Positions 51,962-60,674 are shown, numbered from the stretch's first letter. The stretch is DNA of 64,000 bases from Micromonospora sp. C28SCA-DRY-2 (GCF_030519475.1 NZ_JAUMKD010000003.1:434001-498000); one strand, 5' to 3'. Notes: a model not told the origin generated them from the letters alone. Numbers and translations are program-made.

Positions 51962-52567
51962 TCAGGAGGCGCGGCTGGCTCGCGCCGCTTCCGCCACCTG
52001 CACCACCGGGGTGTCGACGAGGTGCTCCGCGATGAACCAGGTCTGCAGCTCGTTGGTGCGGATCACGTTCGACACCAGCAGGTCGTTGCTGCCGTCGTCG
52101 CCGGCCTCGGCCACCCGCGCCGCCGCGTCGTGCGCGTCGGTGAGGATCAGCTCGTGGGCCTCCAGCAGGCGCGACAGCATGGCCGGCACCTCCTCGGCGC
52201 CGTCCGGCGGGCGGGGCACCCTCGTGATCTCGGCAACGTGACGCGGGTCCCCGACCGCTATCCCACCGAGCGTCTGGATGCGCTCCGCGATCGTGTCGAT
52301 GAGTTGGAGCTGCTCGTCCGCGTGCTTGTCGAGCAGCAGGTGGAGCTGGTAGAAGGTCGGGCCACGCATCAGCCAGTGGTGCTTCTTGTAGAGCGCGTGG
52401 AGGATCCGCGAGTCGGCGAGGACCCGGTTGAGCCGTTCGCACGAGTACATCCGCGCGTTGTACGCGAGCGCGACCGGTAGCTGACGGACGGTACCGAAGG
52501 CCTGGATCTCCCGGCCCTGCTGGTGCAGCCGCGGCTGGCTGTCCGAACGATCCTCCTGCTGAGCCAT
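51962..52567 (-). CDS. Dps-type ferritin-like protein
   Basis: A 201-aa Dps family protein that oxidises and stores iron and shields DNA. The interface ferroxidase ligands are in ALYKKHHWLMRGPTFYQLHL and LLDKHADEQLQLIDTIAERI. The N-terminal 30 residues are Gln/Arg/His-rich and could contact DNA. GGGGGTG lies before ATG 52567. It is convergent with the AraC gene, 25 bases away. No iron box is seen near it. Confidence 0.9.
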   Translation of the reverse strand: MAQQEDRSDSQPRLHQQGREIQAFGTVRQLPVALAYNARMYSCERLNRVLADSRILHALYKKHHWLMRGPTFYQLHLLLDKHADEQLQLIDTIAERIQTLGGIAVGDPRHVAEITRVPRPPDGAEEVPAMLSRLLEAHELILTDAHDAAARVAEAGDDGSNDLLVSNVIRTNELQTWFIAEHLVDTPVVQVAEAARASRAS

Positions 52568-52795
52568 GCCGCACCCCCGATTCGCGGTCCACGCTCTTGC
52601 CGACGACCCGAGCGTAAGACGCCGCCGACCTCCAGGTGGCCACAATCGGCAGCGCCGACGGTCGGCCCGCGCCGAGCGCCAGGTGATCTCGGGCGGTCCG
52701 CACCCGATGCGTGACCCGGAGGTGCGGCACCGCTGGTCCGCTTGCTCCCCGGGCCTACCGTGGAGCGCGGTGCCGGCGGACGCTAGGTGGCGGGC

Positions 52796-53500
52796 ATGCA
52801 GATCATCGAGCACAGCATCATCGGGACCCGCTCCGCGGTGCTTCGCCTTCGGCGCCCCGGCAGCCAGCTGGAGTTCGTGGTGTTCCCCATGCTCCACGTC
52901 GCCAGCCCGGAGTTCTACGCGGCGGTGACGCAGCGGCTCCGCCGGTGTGACCTGCTCGTCGTGGAAGGCGTCCGGGGACGCTCGGTACTGGGCTGGGCCA
53001 TCACGCTCACCTACCGGGTCATGCCGGCCAACAAGCGCTCCGGCCTGGTCGTAGACACCATCGCGTACCGGTCGCTCGGCGTCGAGATGATCAACCCGGA
53101 CCTGACGACGGCCGAGTTCGCCCAGGGCTGGCGGGCCATGCCGCTGCGCTACCGGCTACAGATGTGGTGCCTGCTACCGATCGTGGCCGTCGCCCAGTTC
53201 CTCGGTGGCACGCGGCGGCTGCTCTCCCCCGAGGTCGAGCTGAACGACCTGCCCAGCGCGTGGGACGAGCGGTACTCGGACAGCGACTTCGCCGACCATG
53301 TCGAGCGCACGTTCGGCGGCGACCGGGACGAGCGGCTGCTCGCCGCGCTCGCCGAGCTGGTCCGTACGCGGTCGTCGGAGCGGATCGACGTCGCGGTCGT
53401 CTACGGCGCCGGTCACGTGCCGGCGATCGTCCGGGGGCTGATGGACCGGCACGGCTACCGCCCCCGGACCGCCGAGTGGCTCACCGTGCTGGGCGCGTGA
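52796..53500 (+). CDS. TraB/TIKI-like protein
   Basis: A 234-aa protein. The early segment PMLHVASPEFYAAVTQRL followed by DLLVVEGVRGRS, and the late segment VVYGAGHVPAIVRGL, match the His- and Glu-containing motifs of the TraB/PrgY/GumN (TIKI) superfamily of putative metalloproteases. A hydrophobic stretch near residue 120 (MWCLLPIVAVAQFLGG) may be membrane-associated. AGGTGG before ATG 52796 supports the start; GTG 52787 is an alternative. Substrate unknown. Confidence 0.7.
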   Translation: MQIIEHSIIGTRSAVLRLRRPGSQLEFVVFPMLHVASPEFYAAVTQRLRRCDLLVVEGVRGRSVLGWAITLTYRVMPANKRSGLVVDTIAYRSLGVEMINPDLTTAEFAQGWRAMPLRYRLQMWCLLPIVAVAQFLGGTRRLLSPEVELNDLPSAWDERYSDSDFADHVERTFGGDRDERLLAALAELVRTRSSERIDVAVVYGAGHVPAIVRGLMDRHGYRPRTAEWLTVLGA

Positions 53501-53613
53501 GCGGTCCCGCCACCGTCGGCCTCCACGGTGCCGCTGTCACACCCTTGAGGCAGGCTGCCTGGCACCGACCGAGGCCAGTGCGGCATCGGCCTGGCACGAC
53601 CTGGAGGAAGCCC

Positions 53614-54207
53614 ATGGCGGTCACCGCCGATGATCTCGACGCGGCGTTGTCGAGCGTTGTTGCCACCCTGCGACCAGCTACCGGACTGGAGTGGTCCGCG
53701 CGGGCCGGCGGTCTGGAGTGGGACTGCTGGCACACCGCCGAACACCTCGGCGACTGCCTGATCTCGTTCGCCGGTCAGCTGGTGGCCCGACCGGAGAAGC
53801 GGTTCGTGCGCTTCATGGCGACCGCCGACCAGGACGCCTCCCCGGCGGAGGTACTGGAGTTCGCCGAGGTGGGTGGCCGGATGCTGGCCGCCACCGTACG
53901 CATGTCCGGGCCGGAGGTCCGGGCCTACCACCCCAGCGGTCAGGCCGATCCGGAGGGCTTCGCCGCGATGGGGTGCGTGGAGACGTTGCTGCACGGTGAC
54001 GACATCGCGCAAGGGCTCGGCCTCGCGGTCGATCCGCCCCGTGACGTGTGCTCCCGGGTGCTCGACCGGCTGTTTCCGGCGGCGGCGCGGGAGTTGGCCG
54101 GCGTCGACCCGTGGGCGGCACTGCGGTGGTCCACCGGCCGCATCGAGCTGCCGGGGCGGCCCCGGCTGGAGGAATGGCACTGGCGTGCCGCTCCGCCGGG
54201 TGAATGA
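53614..54207 (+). CDS. Mycothiol-dependent DinB/maleylpyruvate isomerase-like protein
   Basis: A 197-aa protein resembling the mycothiol-dependent maleylpyruvate isomerase N-terminal/DinB group. Likely metal ligands are in CWHTAEHLGD (about residues 37-46) and ETLLHGDDIA. Members use mycothiol as cofactor; the substrate is unknown. TGGAGGA precedes ATG 53614. The gene ends at a strong hairpin and is convergent with a hydrolase gene. Confidence 0.75.
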   Translation: MAVTADDLDAALSSVVATLRPATGLEWSARAGGLEWDCWHTAEHLGDCLISFAGQLVARPEKRFVRFMATADQDASPAEVLEFAEVGGRMLAATVRMSGPEVRAYHPSGQADPEGFAAMGCVETLLHGDDIAQGLGLAVDPPRDVCSRVLDRLFPAAARELAGVDPWAALRWSTGRIELPGRPRLEEWHWRAAPPGE

Positions 54208-54221
54208 CACCTGATCACGGA

Positions 54222-54272
54222 CCGGGTGCGAGCAGGTCGCGGCGAACGTCCCCGCGGCCTGCTCGCACCCGG
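54222..54272. terminator. Strong 21-base-pair hairpin terminator
   Basis: CCGGGTGCGAGCAGG (54222-54236) pairs perfectly with CCTGCTCGCACCCGG (54258-54272). The stem continues inward with a U-G pair and CGCGG/CCGCG, leaving a 9-base loop. It lies between two convergent genes. Confidence 0.8.
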
Positions 54273-54298
54273 CAGGAGGCGCCCGCGTCCGCCGGGTC

Positions 54299-54913
54299 TC
54301 AGCGCGCCGCAGCCGTGCTCGCGGGAGCCAGTTGGAGGATCTCGGCCACCAGCGGCAGGGTGGTCACGCCCTCGCTCTCCAGGAAGTGGCCGCCGCCCCG
54401 GACGAGGTGGGTACGGGCCCGTAGCCGGTCGGCCAGGGCCACGGAGGCGCTCGGCGGAACGATCGCGTCGTCGTCGGAATGGATCACGTGGCGTTGCCGG
54501 ATGTTCGGCGCGATCGCGGCGAGGTCCACCTCCTCGGCGAGGAAGGTGTCCAGGACGGGGAGCACGTCGAGCGTGCCGGTGAAGCCCGCGACGAAGACCG
54601 CGCCACCCAGCGACCACGGGGTGGGCAGCGCGGCGAGGCGCCGCAGCACGGTGATCGCGCCCAGGCTGTGCGCCACGATCCAGGTCCCCTCGTCGACCCG
54701 GTCCACGGCGGCGCTGACCGCCCGGTGCCACTCGGTCGCGGAGGGCGCGTCGGGCTCCGGAAGCCGGACCACCGTGACCTCGACGCCGTGTGCGGTGAGC
54801 AGGTCGCGTAGCCAGGGGAACCAGTGGTTCTCGGGCGTCGCCCCGTAGCCGTGGACGATGAACACCCGCCGGACGGGAAGATCAGATGTCGTGGGTGAGG
54901 TTGAGATAGGCAC
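54299..54913 (-). CDS. RBBP9/YdeN-type serine hydrolase
   Basis: A 204-aa alpha/beta hydrolase. The oxyanion segment FIVHGYGATPENHWFPWL, nucleophile in IVAHSLGAI, Asp in VIHSDDDAIVPP and His in VRGGGHF match the RBBP9/YdeN family. Start GTG 54913 is chosen because a MerR-type promoter places the transcription start exactly on it; longer frames reach 54979 but would lie upstream of that promoter and overlap the regulator gene. It diverges from and is probably controlled by the MerR regulator at 54965. Confidence 0.8.
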   Translation of the reverse strand: MPISTSPTTSDLPVRRVFIVHGYGATPENHWFPWLRDLLTAHGVEVTVVRLPEPDAPSATEWHRAVSAAVDRVDEGTWIVAHSLGAITVLRRLAALPTPWSLGGAVFVAGFTGTLDVLPVLDTFLAEEVDLAAIAPNIRQRHVIHSDDDAIVPPSASVALADRLRARTHLVRGGGHFLESEGVTTLPLVAEILQLAPASTAAAR

Positions 54914-54919
54914 AGCGAG

Positions 54920-54951
54920 ACCGTAAAGGCTCACGTCGGTGTCAAGGTCAA
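54920..54951 (-). promoter_or_regulatory. MerR-type promoter/operator
   Basis: On the minus strand TTGACC (54951-54946), a 20-base spacer and TACGGT (54925-54920). The spacer is longer than the usual 17, as expected for promoters activated by MerR twisting. It sits between the hydrolase and the divergent MerR gene. Only a weak dyad is visible in the spacer. Confidence 0.5.
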
Positions 54952-54964
54952 GAGGAGAGGTTGG

Positions 54965-55303
54965 ATGCGCATCGGGCAACTGTCCGCCATGACCGGGGTC
55001 AGTAGGCGAGCGCTTCGCTACTACGAGGAGCAGGGGCTGCTGGTCACGCGGCGCAGCGCCAACGGCTATCGGGAGTACGCCGAGGACGCGCTGCTGGTCG
55101 TGCGACAGATCACCGCGCTGCTGGACTCGGGACTCAACTCGGACGCGATCCGCCGCTTCCTTCCCTGCGCCCGTGGCCCGCAGCCGGAGTTCGAGATGTG
55201 CGACGAGCTACGGGCACATCTGCAACGGCGCCGGGACGAGCTGAGCAACCAGCTGCACCGGCTGTCCGAACAGGTCGGCCGGCTGGCGGCCCACCTGGAG
55301 TGA
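54965..55303 (+). CDS. MerR-family regulator
   Basis: A 112-aa regulator. The winged helix is RIGQLSAMTGVSRRALRYYEEQGLL at the N-terminus, with the wing RRSANGYREYAEDAL. A dimerising coiled coil ends the protein (about residues 80-112). It has Cys in LPCARG and EMCDEL that might sense metal or redox; not established. AGGAGAGG precedes the ATG. The divergent hydrolase is the likely target. Confidence 0.9.
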   Translation: MRIGQLSAMTGVSRRALRYYEEQGLLVTRRSANGYREYAEDALLVVRQITALLDSGLNSDAIRRFLPCARGPQPEFEMCDELRAHLQRRRDELSNQLHRLSEQVGRLAAHLE

Positions 55304-55344
55304 CGCGGCGGGACCCGCCTCGGCGCCGACGGGGCGGTGACCGT

Positions 55345-56244
55345 TCACCACCGGCGCAGCGCGGCGGCCAGCTGGGCCAGGGCGATGTGGGCGGCGTCGA
55401 AGATGGCCAGTTTCCGTGGGAAGTTGTGGTTGAGCCCCTGGTACCGGGTCGCGGTGACGGGAACGCCGGCCGCCAGCAGCCCGGCGGCGTACCGTTCCCC
55501 CTCGGCGGACAACAGGTCGAGTTCGGCGGTGATGACCAGGGCCGGGGGCAGCCCGGCGAGGTCGGCCCGCAGCGGGTCCAGGTCCGGCTGGGTCCGGTCC
55601 ACGCCCGGCGGGGCGTACGCGTCCCAGAAGAACCGCATCTCCTCGCGGTCCAGGCCGTACTCGTCCAGGGCCGGGTAGTCGGCCGCGGGGTCGATGACCG
55701 GGCAGATGAGGAGCTGTCCCGCGAGGCGGATCCCGGCGTCCCGGGCGCGCCGGGCGGTCACCGCCGCGAGGTGCCCGCCAACGGAGTCACCGGCCACCGC
55801 GATCCGGCCCGGATCGAGGCCGTGCCCAGCCGCCCCGGGCCCGCGCAGCCAGGTCAGTGCGCGCGCCATGTCGTCCACCGCGGCCGGGTAGGGGTGCTCG
55901 GGGGCGAGCCGGTAGTCCACGGAGAGCACGGCCCAACCGGACCTGGCCGCCAGGTGCCGGCACAACCCGTCGTGGGTGTCCACGTTGCCCATCACCCAGC
56001 CACCGCCGTGGGCGTACAGGACCACCGGCAGCGCGTCGTCGTCGCCGGCGCGGTAGAGGCGGGCCGGCACGCCGCCGGCGTCGACGGTGCGCACCGACCG
56101 GATCTCCGGTGCCTCCCCCACCTCGTCCGGGGTCGCCCGGACCATGCTGAGCCGGGCCGCCGGCAGGGTCGCCCGGGTGAGCGGGACACGCTGCTGGACC
56201 TGCATCGCGGCCCGCGCCTGCGGGTGGAGTCGGCCGGGGTCCAC
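55345..56244 (-). CDS. HSL-family alpha/beta hydrolase (esterase)
   Basis: A 299-aa hormone-sensitive-lipase-type carboxylesterase. The oxyanion motif is HGGGWVMG, the nucleophile GDSVGGH, Asp lies in ITAELDLL and His in GLNHNF, giving a complete triad. YRLAPEHPYPAAVDD is also typical. Cytoplasmic; substrate probably short-chain esters. GTG 56244 is chosen by comparison with the usual N-terminus (DPGRLHPQARAAM); the frame is open further upstream. Confidence 0.87.
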   Translation of the reverse strand: MDPGRLHPQARAAMQVQQRVPLTRATLPAARLSMVRATPDEVGEAPEIRSVRTVDAGGVPARLYRAGDDDALPVVLYAHGGGWVMGNVDTHDGLCRHLAARSGWAVLSVDYRLAPEHPYPAAVDDMARALTWLRGPGAAGHGLDPGRIAVAGDSVGGHLAAVTARRARDAGIRLAGQLLICPVIDPAADYPALDEYGLDREEMRFFWDAYAPPGVDRTQPDLDPLRADLAGLPPALVITAELDLLSAEGERYAAGLLAAGVPVTATRYQGLNHNFPRKLAIFDAAHIALAQLAAALRRW

Positions 56245-56329
56245 CCGCTCATTATCGCTGCTCGCCGGAGGCCACCGGCGCCGACACGGACGGTGCCGGC
56301 CGGGCGGCGCGGCGGCTACCGTGTGGACC

Positions 56330-57085
56330 GTGGACGAGCTGCTACCGGCACTGCCGGAGGATTGGGAGCGCTGCCTCGCGGTGGCCGCGCATCCCGACGA
56401 CATCGAGTACGGCGCGGCCTCGGCGATCGCCCGCTGGACCGCGCAGGGCAAGCAGGTCACCTACCTGCTGGCGACCCGGGGCGAGGCGGGCATCGACGCC
56501 ATGCACCCGGACCAGGCCGGGCCGTTGCGGGAGGAGGAGCAGCGCGCCGCGGCCCGGGAGGTCGGCGTGGACGTCGTGGAGTTCCTCGACCACCGCGACG
56601 GGGTCGTCGAGTACGGTCCGGAGCTGCGCCGCGACATCGTGCGGGCGATCCGGCGGCACCGGCCCGAGGTCATCGTCTCGGGCGCCTTCACCGTCCGCAT
56701 GGTGGGCGGCATGACCAACCAGGCCGACCACCGGGCGGTGGGGCTGGCCACGCTCGACGCCGCCCGCGACGCCGGCAACCGGTGGATCTTCCCGGAACTG
56801 GTGGACGAAGGGCTGCCACCGTGGGGTGGCGTGCGCTACGTCTGCTTCGCCGGCGCGGAGCGCCCCACGCACGGCGTCGACGTCACCGGCGAGCCGCTGC
56901 GGCGCGGTATCGCCTCGCTCGCCGCGCACGCCGAGTACACCAAGGGTCTGGGCGTGGCCGGCCCCGAACCCGCGCCGATGCTCACCTGGGCGGCCCGGCA
57001 GGGCGGACCGGCGCTGGGCGTGGAGGCGGCGGTCCTGTTCGACGTGCACGCCCTCACCTTCGAGGGCCCACCACCCTGGCTGTGA
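56330..57085 (+). CDS. PIG-L family deacetylase
   Basis: A 251-aa zinc-dependent deacetylase of the LmbE/PIG-L/MshB family. The metal site is AHPDDIEYG near the N-terminus, with a later His in NQADHRAVG. These enzymes remove acetyl from N-acetylglucosamine conjugates; MshB acts in mycothiol synthesis, but this protein is shorter and its substrate is unknown. GTG 56330 is chosen because TACCGT (56317-56322) is a -10 element seven bases upstream, so the mRNA looks leaderless. A 30-base tandem repeat follows. Confidence 0.85.
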   Translation: MDELLPALPEDWERCLAVAAHPDDIEYGAASAIARWTAQGKQVTYLLATRGEAGIDAMHPDQAGPLREEEQRAAAREVGVDVVEFLDHRDGVVEYGPELRRDIVRAIRRHRPEVIVSGAFTVRMVGGMTNQADHRAVGLATLDAARDAGNRWIFPELVDEGLPPWGGVRYVCFAGAERPTHGVDVTGEPLRRGIASLAAHAEYTKGLGVAGPEPAPMLTWAARQGGPALGVEAAVLFDVHALTFEGPPPWL

Positions 57086-57096
57086 GCCCGCCCGCA

Positions 57097-57182
57097 GCGA
57101 GCCCGGCCGCGCGGCGCTCGGGCGCTGCGAGCCCGGCCGCGCGGCGCTCGGGCGCTGCGAGCCCGGCCGCGCGGCGCTCGGG
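57097..57182. repeat. 30-base perfect tandem repeat
   Basis: Almost three identical 30-base units (57097-57126, 57127-57156, 57157-57182), each beginning GCGAGCCCGG and containing GCGGCGCTCGG, so each unit can form a small hairpin (CGAGC with GCTCG). It starts 12 bases after the deacetylase stop and ends 31 bases before a strong terminator hairpin. Confidence 0.85.
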
Positions 57183-57212
57183 AGACGGGGAGCTGGCGCG
57201 GTGCCCGCGGCC

Positions 57213-57254
57213 CCTCGGCGGAATGTCGGATGGGCGTCCGGCATTCCGCCGAGG
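57213..57254. terminator. Strong 18-base-pair hairpin terminator
   Basis: CCTCGGCGGAATGTCGGA (57213-57230) pairs with TCCGGCATTCCGCCGAGG (57237-57254) through 18 positions, one being a U-G pair, with a 6-base loop. It separates the convergent deacetylase and DUF1801 genes and probably ends both transcripts. Confidence 0.82.
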
Positions 57255-57263
57255 AGGAGGCGC

Positions 57264-57722
57264 TCAGCTCACCGCCTGCTTCACCAGCGCGGCGATCCTG
57301 GCCTCGCTGTCGGCGGTCAGCTCGGTCAGCGCGAAGTAGGTCGGCCACATCACGCCGTCGTCGAGGTTCGCCTCGTCGCTGAAGCCGAGCACCGCGTACC
57401 GGGTCTTGAACTTCGCCGCGCTCTGGAAGAAGCAGACCACCTTGCCGTCGCGGGCGTACGCGGGCATGCCGTACCACAGCTTGGCCGTCAGGCCCGGCGC
57501 GCTGGCCTTGATCACCGCGTGCAGGCGCTCGGCGATCGCGCGGTCGGACGCCGACATCTCGGCGATCTTCGCGAGCACGTCGCCCTCGGTGTCGGCCTTG
57601 GCGCCCCGCCGCGCGGCGCTCTTCAGCTCCTTGGCGCGCTCCTTCATGGCGCTGCGCTCGTCGTCGGTGAACCCGTCGTACTTGGCGCCGGTCACGGTGG
57701 TGGTCTTGGTCTTGGTCGACAT
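57264..57722 (-). CDS. DUF1801 (YdhG-like) family protein
   Basis: A 152-aa protein of the DUF1801/YdhG-like (iron-chaperone-like, frataxin-fold) family. The diagnostic segment is [15 protein letters not shown], followed by [21 protein letters not shown]. The N-terminal third is a Lys/Ala-rich helical region. GAGGA before ATG 57722 supports the start. Its role in iron handling is by family name only. It is convergent with the deacetylase gene. Confidence 0.82.
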   Translation of the reverse strand: MSTKTKTTTVTGAKYDGFTDDERSAMKERAKELKSAARRGAKADTEGDVLAKIAEMSASDRAIAERLHAVIKASAPGLTAKLWYGMPAYARDGKVVCFFQSAAKFKTRYAVLGFSDEANLDDGVMWPTYFALTELTADSEARIAALVKQAVS

Positions 57723-57807
57723 CACAACTTCCTCTTTCTGACGAGTGGTTCGGGGGGTGGAGCCCCGGTTCGTACCGGGCTGACGGATCTCTTCGGCGCG
57801 GCTCAGG

Positions 57808-58263
57808 TCACCACGCGCCGGCCTGCTGCCGGGTCGGCGCGTTGAGCCGGTTGAAGGCGTTGGTCATGGCGATGGTGAGCAGCAGCGCGGCCAACTCCTT
57901 CTGGTCGAAGTACGTGGCGGCGATGTCCCACACCTGGTCCGGCACCGGGTCCGGGTGGTCGGCGAGCCGGGTCACCGCCTCGGTCAGGGCCAGCGCGGCA
58001 CGCTCCTCGTCGCTGAACCAGGGCGTCTCCCGCCAGGCGGCGACGGCGTGCACCTGCTCCGCGCTCGCGCCGTGCTGGCGGGCCTGGTGCACTCCCCCGG
58101 CCACGCACGGGGCGCAGCCGTTGATCTGGCTGGCTCGCAGGTGGCTCAGCGCCAGCACCCTGCCGTCCATCCCCGCGCCCGCGACCGCCCGGTTGACAGC
58201 CATCAGGGCCTCCATCGCCTCGGGGATCAGCACCGCCGGGTTCGGCATGCGCTCGGTCGACAT
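57808..58263 (-). CDS. Carboxymuconolactone decarboxylase/AhpD-like protein
   Basis: A 151-aa AhpD-fold protein. The redox CxxC motif is in [18 protein letters not shown] and a conserved downstream stretch reads [12 protein letters not shown]. The thiol pair plus His favours an alkylhydroperoxidase-type role over a decarboxylase. AAGGAGAAAG precedes ATG 58263. It diverges from the HTH/NB-ARC regulator gene across a region with direct repeats. Confidence 0.87.
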   Translation of the reverse strand: MSTERMPNPAVLIPEAMEALMAVNRAVAGAGMDGRVLALSHLRASQINGCAPCVAGGVHQARQHGASAEQVHAVAAWRETPWFSDEERAALALTEAVTRLADHPDPVPDQVWDIAATYFDQKELAALLLTIAMTNAFNRLNAPTRQQAGAW

Positions 58264-58336
58264 CGCTTTCTCCTTCGTCGTCGGTGTCGCTGACGGGAGT
58301 CATCTGATCAGCGGCGGGCCGGGTCCCGCGCCGCCC

Positions 58337-58356
58337 GTGGGACACCGTGGGACACT
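58337..58356. repeat. Direct repeat in divergent promoter region
   Basis: GTGGGACACC followed at once by GTGGGACACT, two 10-base copies in phase with one helical turn. They lie between the AhpD-like gene and the HTH/NB-ARC regulator gene, about 60 bases before the latter's -10 element. An operator is plausible. Confidence 0.5.
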
Positions 58357-58427
58357 CAGAGGCCCGCTGAGCAGCGCAAACGCGTCGCCGATCCGGCGCC
58401 GTGGGCCGGGACGGTACGGTGTTGCAG

Positions 58428-60674
58428 GTGTCCAGCCCCCAGGAGCGACTGGTGGCTCAGCTCGCCGGGATCAAGGAGCTGAGCGGGCTGAGCCTGCGCG
58501 CCCTCGCCCGCCAGGCCGGGCTGAGCAGCTCGTCGCTGTCGCGGTACCTCACCGGTCAGCTGGTGCCGCCGTGGGAGGCCGTGGTGGCGCTGTGCCGGGC
58601 GGTGGGCCGCGATCCCCGGCCACTGCGCGCGGTGTGGGCGGAGGCGTCCCGGGCGGGCGCCGCACCCGCACCGCGCCGCAACGACCTGCCCGCCGACCTG
58701 TTCGACTTCACCGGCCGGGAAGCGGAGGCCGCGCTGGTCGAACAGCTGCTGCGGAACACCGCCGCGGTCGCGATCGACGGCATGGCGGGCGTGGGCAAGA
58801 CCAGTCTGGCCGTACACGTGGCCCACCGGCTCGCCGCGACGTATCCGGACGGCGGGCTCTACCTCGACCTGCACGGCTTCACCCCCGGCCGGGAGCCGCT
58901 GGAGCCGCGGACCGCGCTGGGCCGGCTGCTGGCCGCGTTGGACGTCACGCACCCACCGGCCGGCGTCACCGAACGCGCGGCGCTCTGGCGGTCGGAGCTG
59001 TCCCGCCGGCGGGTGCTCATCGTGCTCGACAACGCGGTCGACGCGGAGCAGGTACGCCCGCTGCTGCCCGGCGCCGGCAGGTCGGCGGTCCTGGTGACCA
59101 GCCGCCACCGGCTGGTCAGCCTGGACGGGGTGCCACCGGTCTCGCTGGAGCCGCTGACCGACGACGACGCGGCGCACCTGTTCGGCCGGGCGGCCGGGCT
59201 CCCGCGCACCGACGGGGAAGCCGTCAGCCAGGTGCTGCGCCAGTGCGGCGGGCTCCCGCTGGCGCTCCGGATGGCCGGTGCCCGGCTTCGCCACCGCCCG
59301 GGCTGGACGGTGGGGGTGCTGGCCGAGCGGCTGCGCGACACCGCGAACCGCTTCGACTCCGTGTTCGGCATGTCGCTGCGGCAGCTCGACGCCGGCCAGC
59401 GCCGGGTGTTCCGGCTGCTCGGCGTCCTGCCGGGCGCCGACTTCGACGCGGCCGCGGCGGCCGCGCTCACCGACCTGCCGCCCGACCGGGTCGGCGCGGC
59501 GCTGGAGGAACTGGTCGACGCCCACCTGGTCCAGGAGCCCTCCCCCGGGCGGTACCGGATGCACGACCTGATCCGGCAGTACGCGGCGGACCTCGCCGCC
59601 GACGAGGAGCCCCGGGCCGAGGCCGCGCTGCGCCGGGTGCTGCGGCACTATCTGGCACAGGCGGTCGCCCGCGACCGGACGCTGCCCTCGCCGCACCGCG
59701 GGCGACCCGCGCCGGGCGACCCGGCGACGGCGATGGCCTGGTTCGACCTCGAGTACGCCAATCTGGTGGCCAGCTTCGACGCCGCCGTACGGCTCGGCAT
59801 GGACGAGGTGGTGGCCGAGCTGCCGCAGGCCATGCAGGTCTGGTTCTTCCGCCACCGCGGCACCGACGACCAGCTGCGCCTGCTCGAATCGGCCGCGGCC
59901 GCCGCGGCGCGGCTCGGCCGTGACCAGCAGCGGGCCGCGCTGCTCGCCGAGCTCGGCTTCGCCCGCGCGGCCGCCGGCCGCCTCAGCGAGGCGCTGTCCG
60001 CCTACGAACTGGCGGAGCGCTCAGCGCCGGACGACGACACCGCCGCGGCGCTGGCGCTGCGCACCGGGTTCGTACGCCGGGATCTGGGTGACCTCGAAGC
60101 CGCCCAGGCGCACTTCCGGCGGGCCGGCGTCCTGTTCGAGAAGATCGGCCACCCTGCCGGGCAGGCCCAGGCGCTGGCCTTCGACGGGTGGGTGACCCTG
60201 CACCTCGGCCGCCCCGGCGAAGCCGTCGAACTCGCCCGGGCATCCGTCGCCCTGGTGGACGGGCCGGCGCGGATCACCGGGCTGGTCACCCTCGGGCTCG
60301 CCCTGGCGCCGGACGATCCGGCCGGTTCGCTGCGCGCGCTGCGGGACGCGTTACGGCTGTCCGAGCAGCATCACCTCCAGCACAACCAGGCGTGGTGCCA
60401 CAACTACCTCGGTGTCGCGCTGCGGGTGACGGGCTCGCCCGAGGAGGCGCTCGAACACCACCGGCGGGCCTTCGAGCTGCTGGAACCGCTGGCCGAGGTC
60501 CAGCTGGAGATCGACGTCCGGCACACCTACGCCGAGACGTGCCGCGCGGCGGGTCGGCGGGACGAGGCGCTGGCGCTGCTCGACCGGACCATCGAACTCG
60601 CCCGTGAGCTGGGCCGGCCGTACGACGAGAAACGCGCCCGCGCGGCGCGGGACAGCCTGCTCGCCGCCGGCTGA
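58428..60674 (+). CDS. HTH/NB-ARC/TPR regulator (STAND ATPase)
   Basis: A 748-aa AfsR-like signalling ATPase. An XRE-type helix-turn-helix (about 10-60: LSLRALARQAGLSSSSLSRYL) is followed by an NB-ARC domain with Walker A GMAGVGKT (118-125) and Walker B VLIVLDN (Asp201), GLPLAL, then a winged-helix region and C-terminal TPRs (about 500-740). STAND proteins switch on ligand or partner binding. It lacks the SARP domain of AfsR. GTG 58428 is preferred: TACGGT (58415-58420) lies seven bases upstream, a leaderless layout; an earlier GTG is at 58401. Target genes unknown. Confidence 0.88.
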   Translation: MSSPQERLVAQLAGIKELSGLSLRALARQAGLSSSSLSRYLTGQLVPPWEAVVALCRAVGRDPRPLRAVWAEASRAGAAPAPRRNDLPADLFDFTGREAEAALVEQLLRNTAAVAIDGMAGVGKTSLAVHVAHRLAATYPDGGLYLDLHGFTPGREPLEPRTALGRLLAALDVTHPPAGVTERAALWRSELSRRRVLIVLDNAVDAEQVRPLLPGAGRSAVLVTSRHRLVSLDGVPPVSLEPLTDDDAAHLFGRAAGLPRTDGEAVSQVLRQCGGLPLALRMAGARLRHRPGWTVGVLAERLRDTANRFDSVFGMSLRQLDAGQRRVFRLLGVLPGADFDAAAAAALTDLPPDRVGAALEELVDAHLVQEPSPGRYRMHDLIRQYAADLAADEEPRAEAALRRVLRHYLAQAVARDRTLPSPHRGRPAPGDPATAMAWFDLEYANLVASFDAAVRLGMDEVVAELPQAMQVWFFRHRGTDDQLRLLESAAAAAARLGRDQQRAALLAELGFARAAAGRLSEALSAYELAERSAPDDDTAAALALRTGFVRRDLGDLEAAQAHFRRAGVLFEKIGHPAGQAQALAFDGWVTLHLGRPGEAVELARASVALVDGPARITGLVTLGLALAPDDPAGSLRALRDALRLSEQHHLQHNQAWCHNYLGVALRVTGSPEEALEHHRRAFELLEPLAEVQLEIDVRHTYAETCRAAGRRDEALALLDRTIELARELGRPYDEKRARAARDSLLAAG

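Noticed and set aside
57097..57182. Repeat array considered as a CRISPR
   Set aside because: The units are directly adjacent with no spacers, and no cas genes are present.
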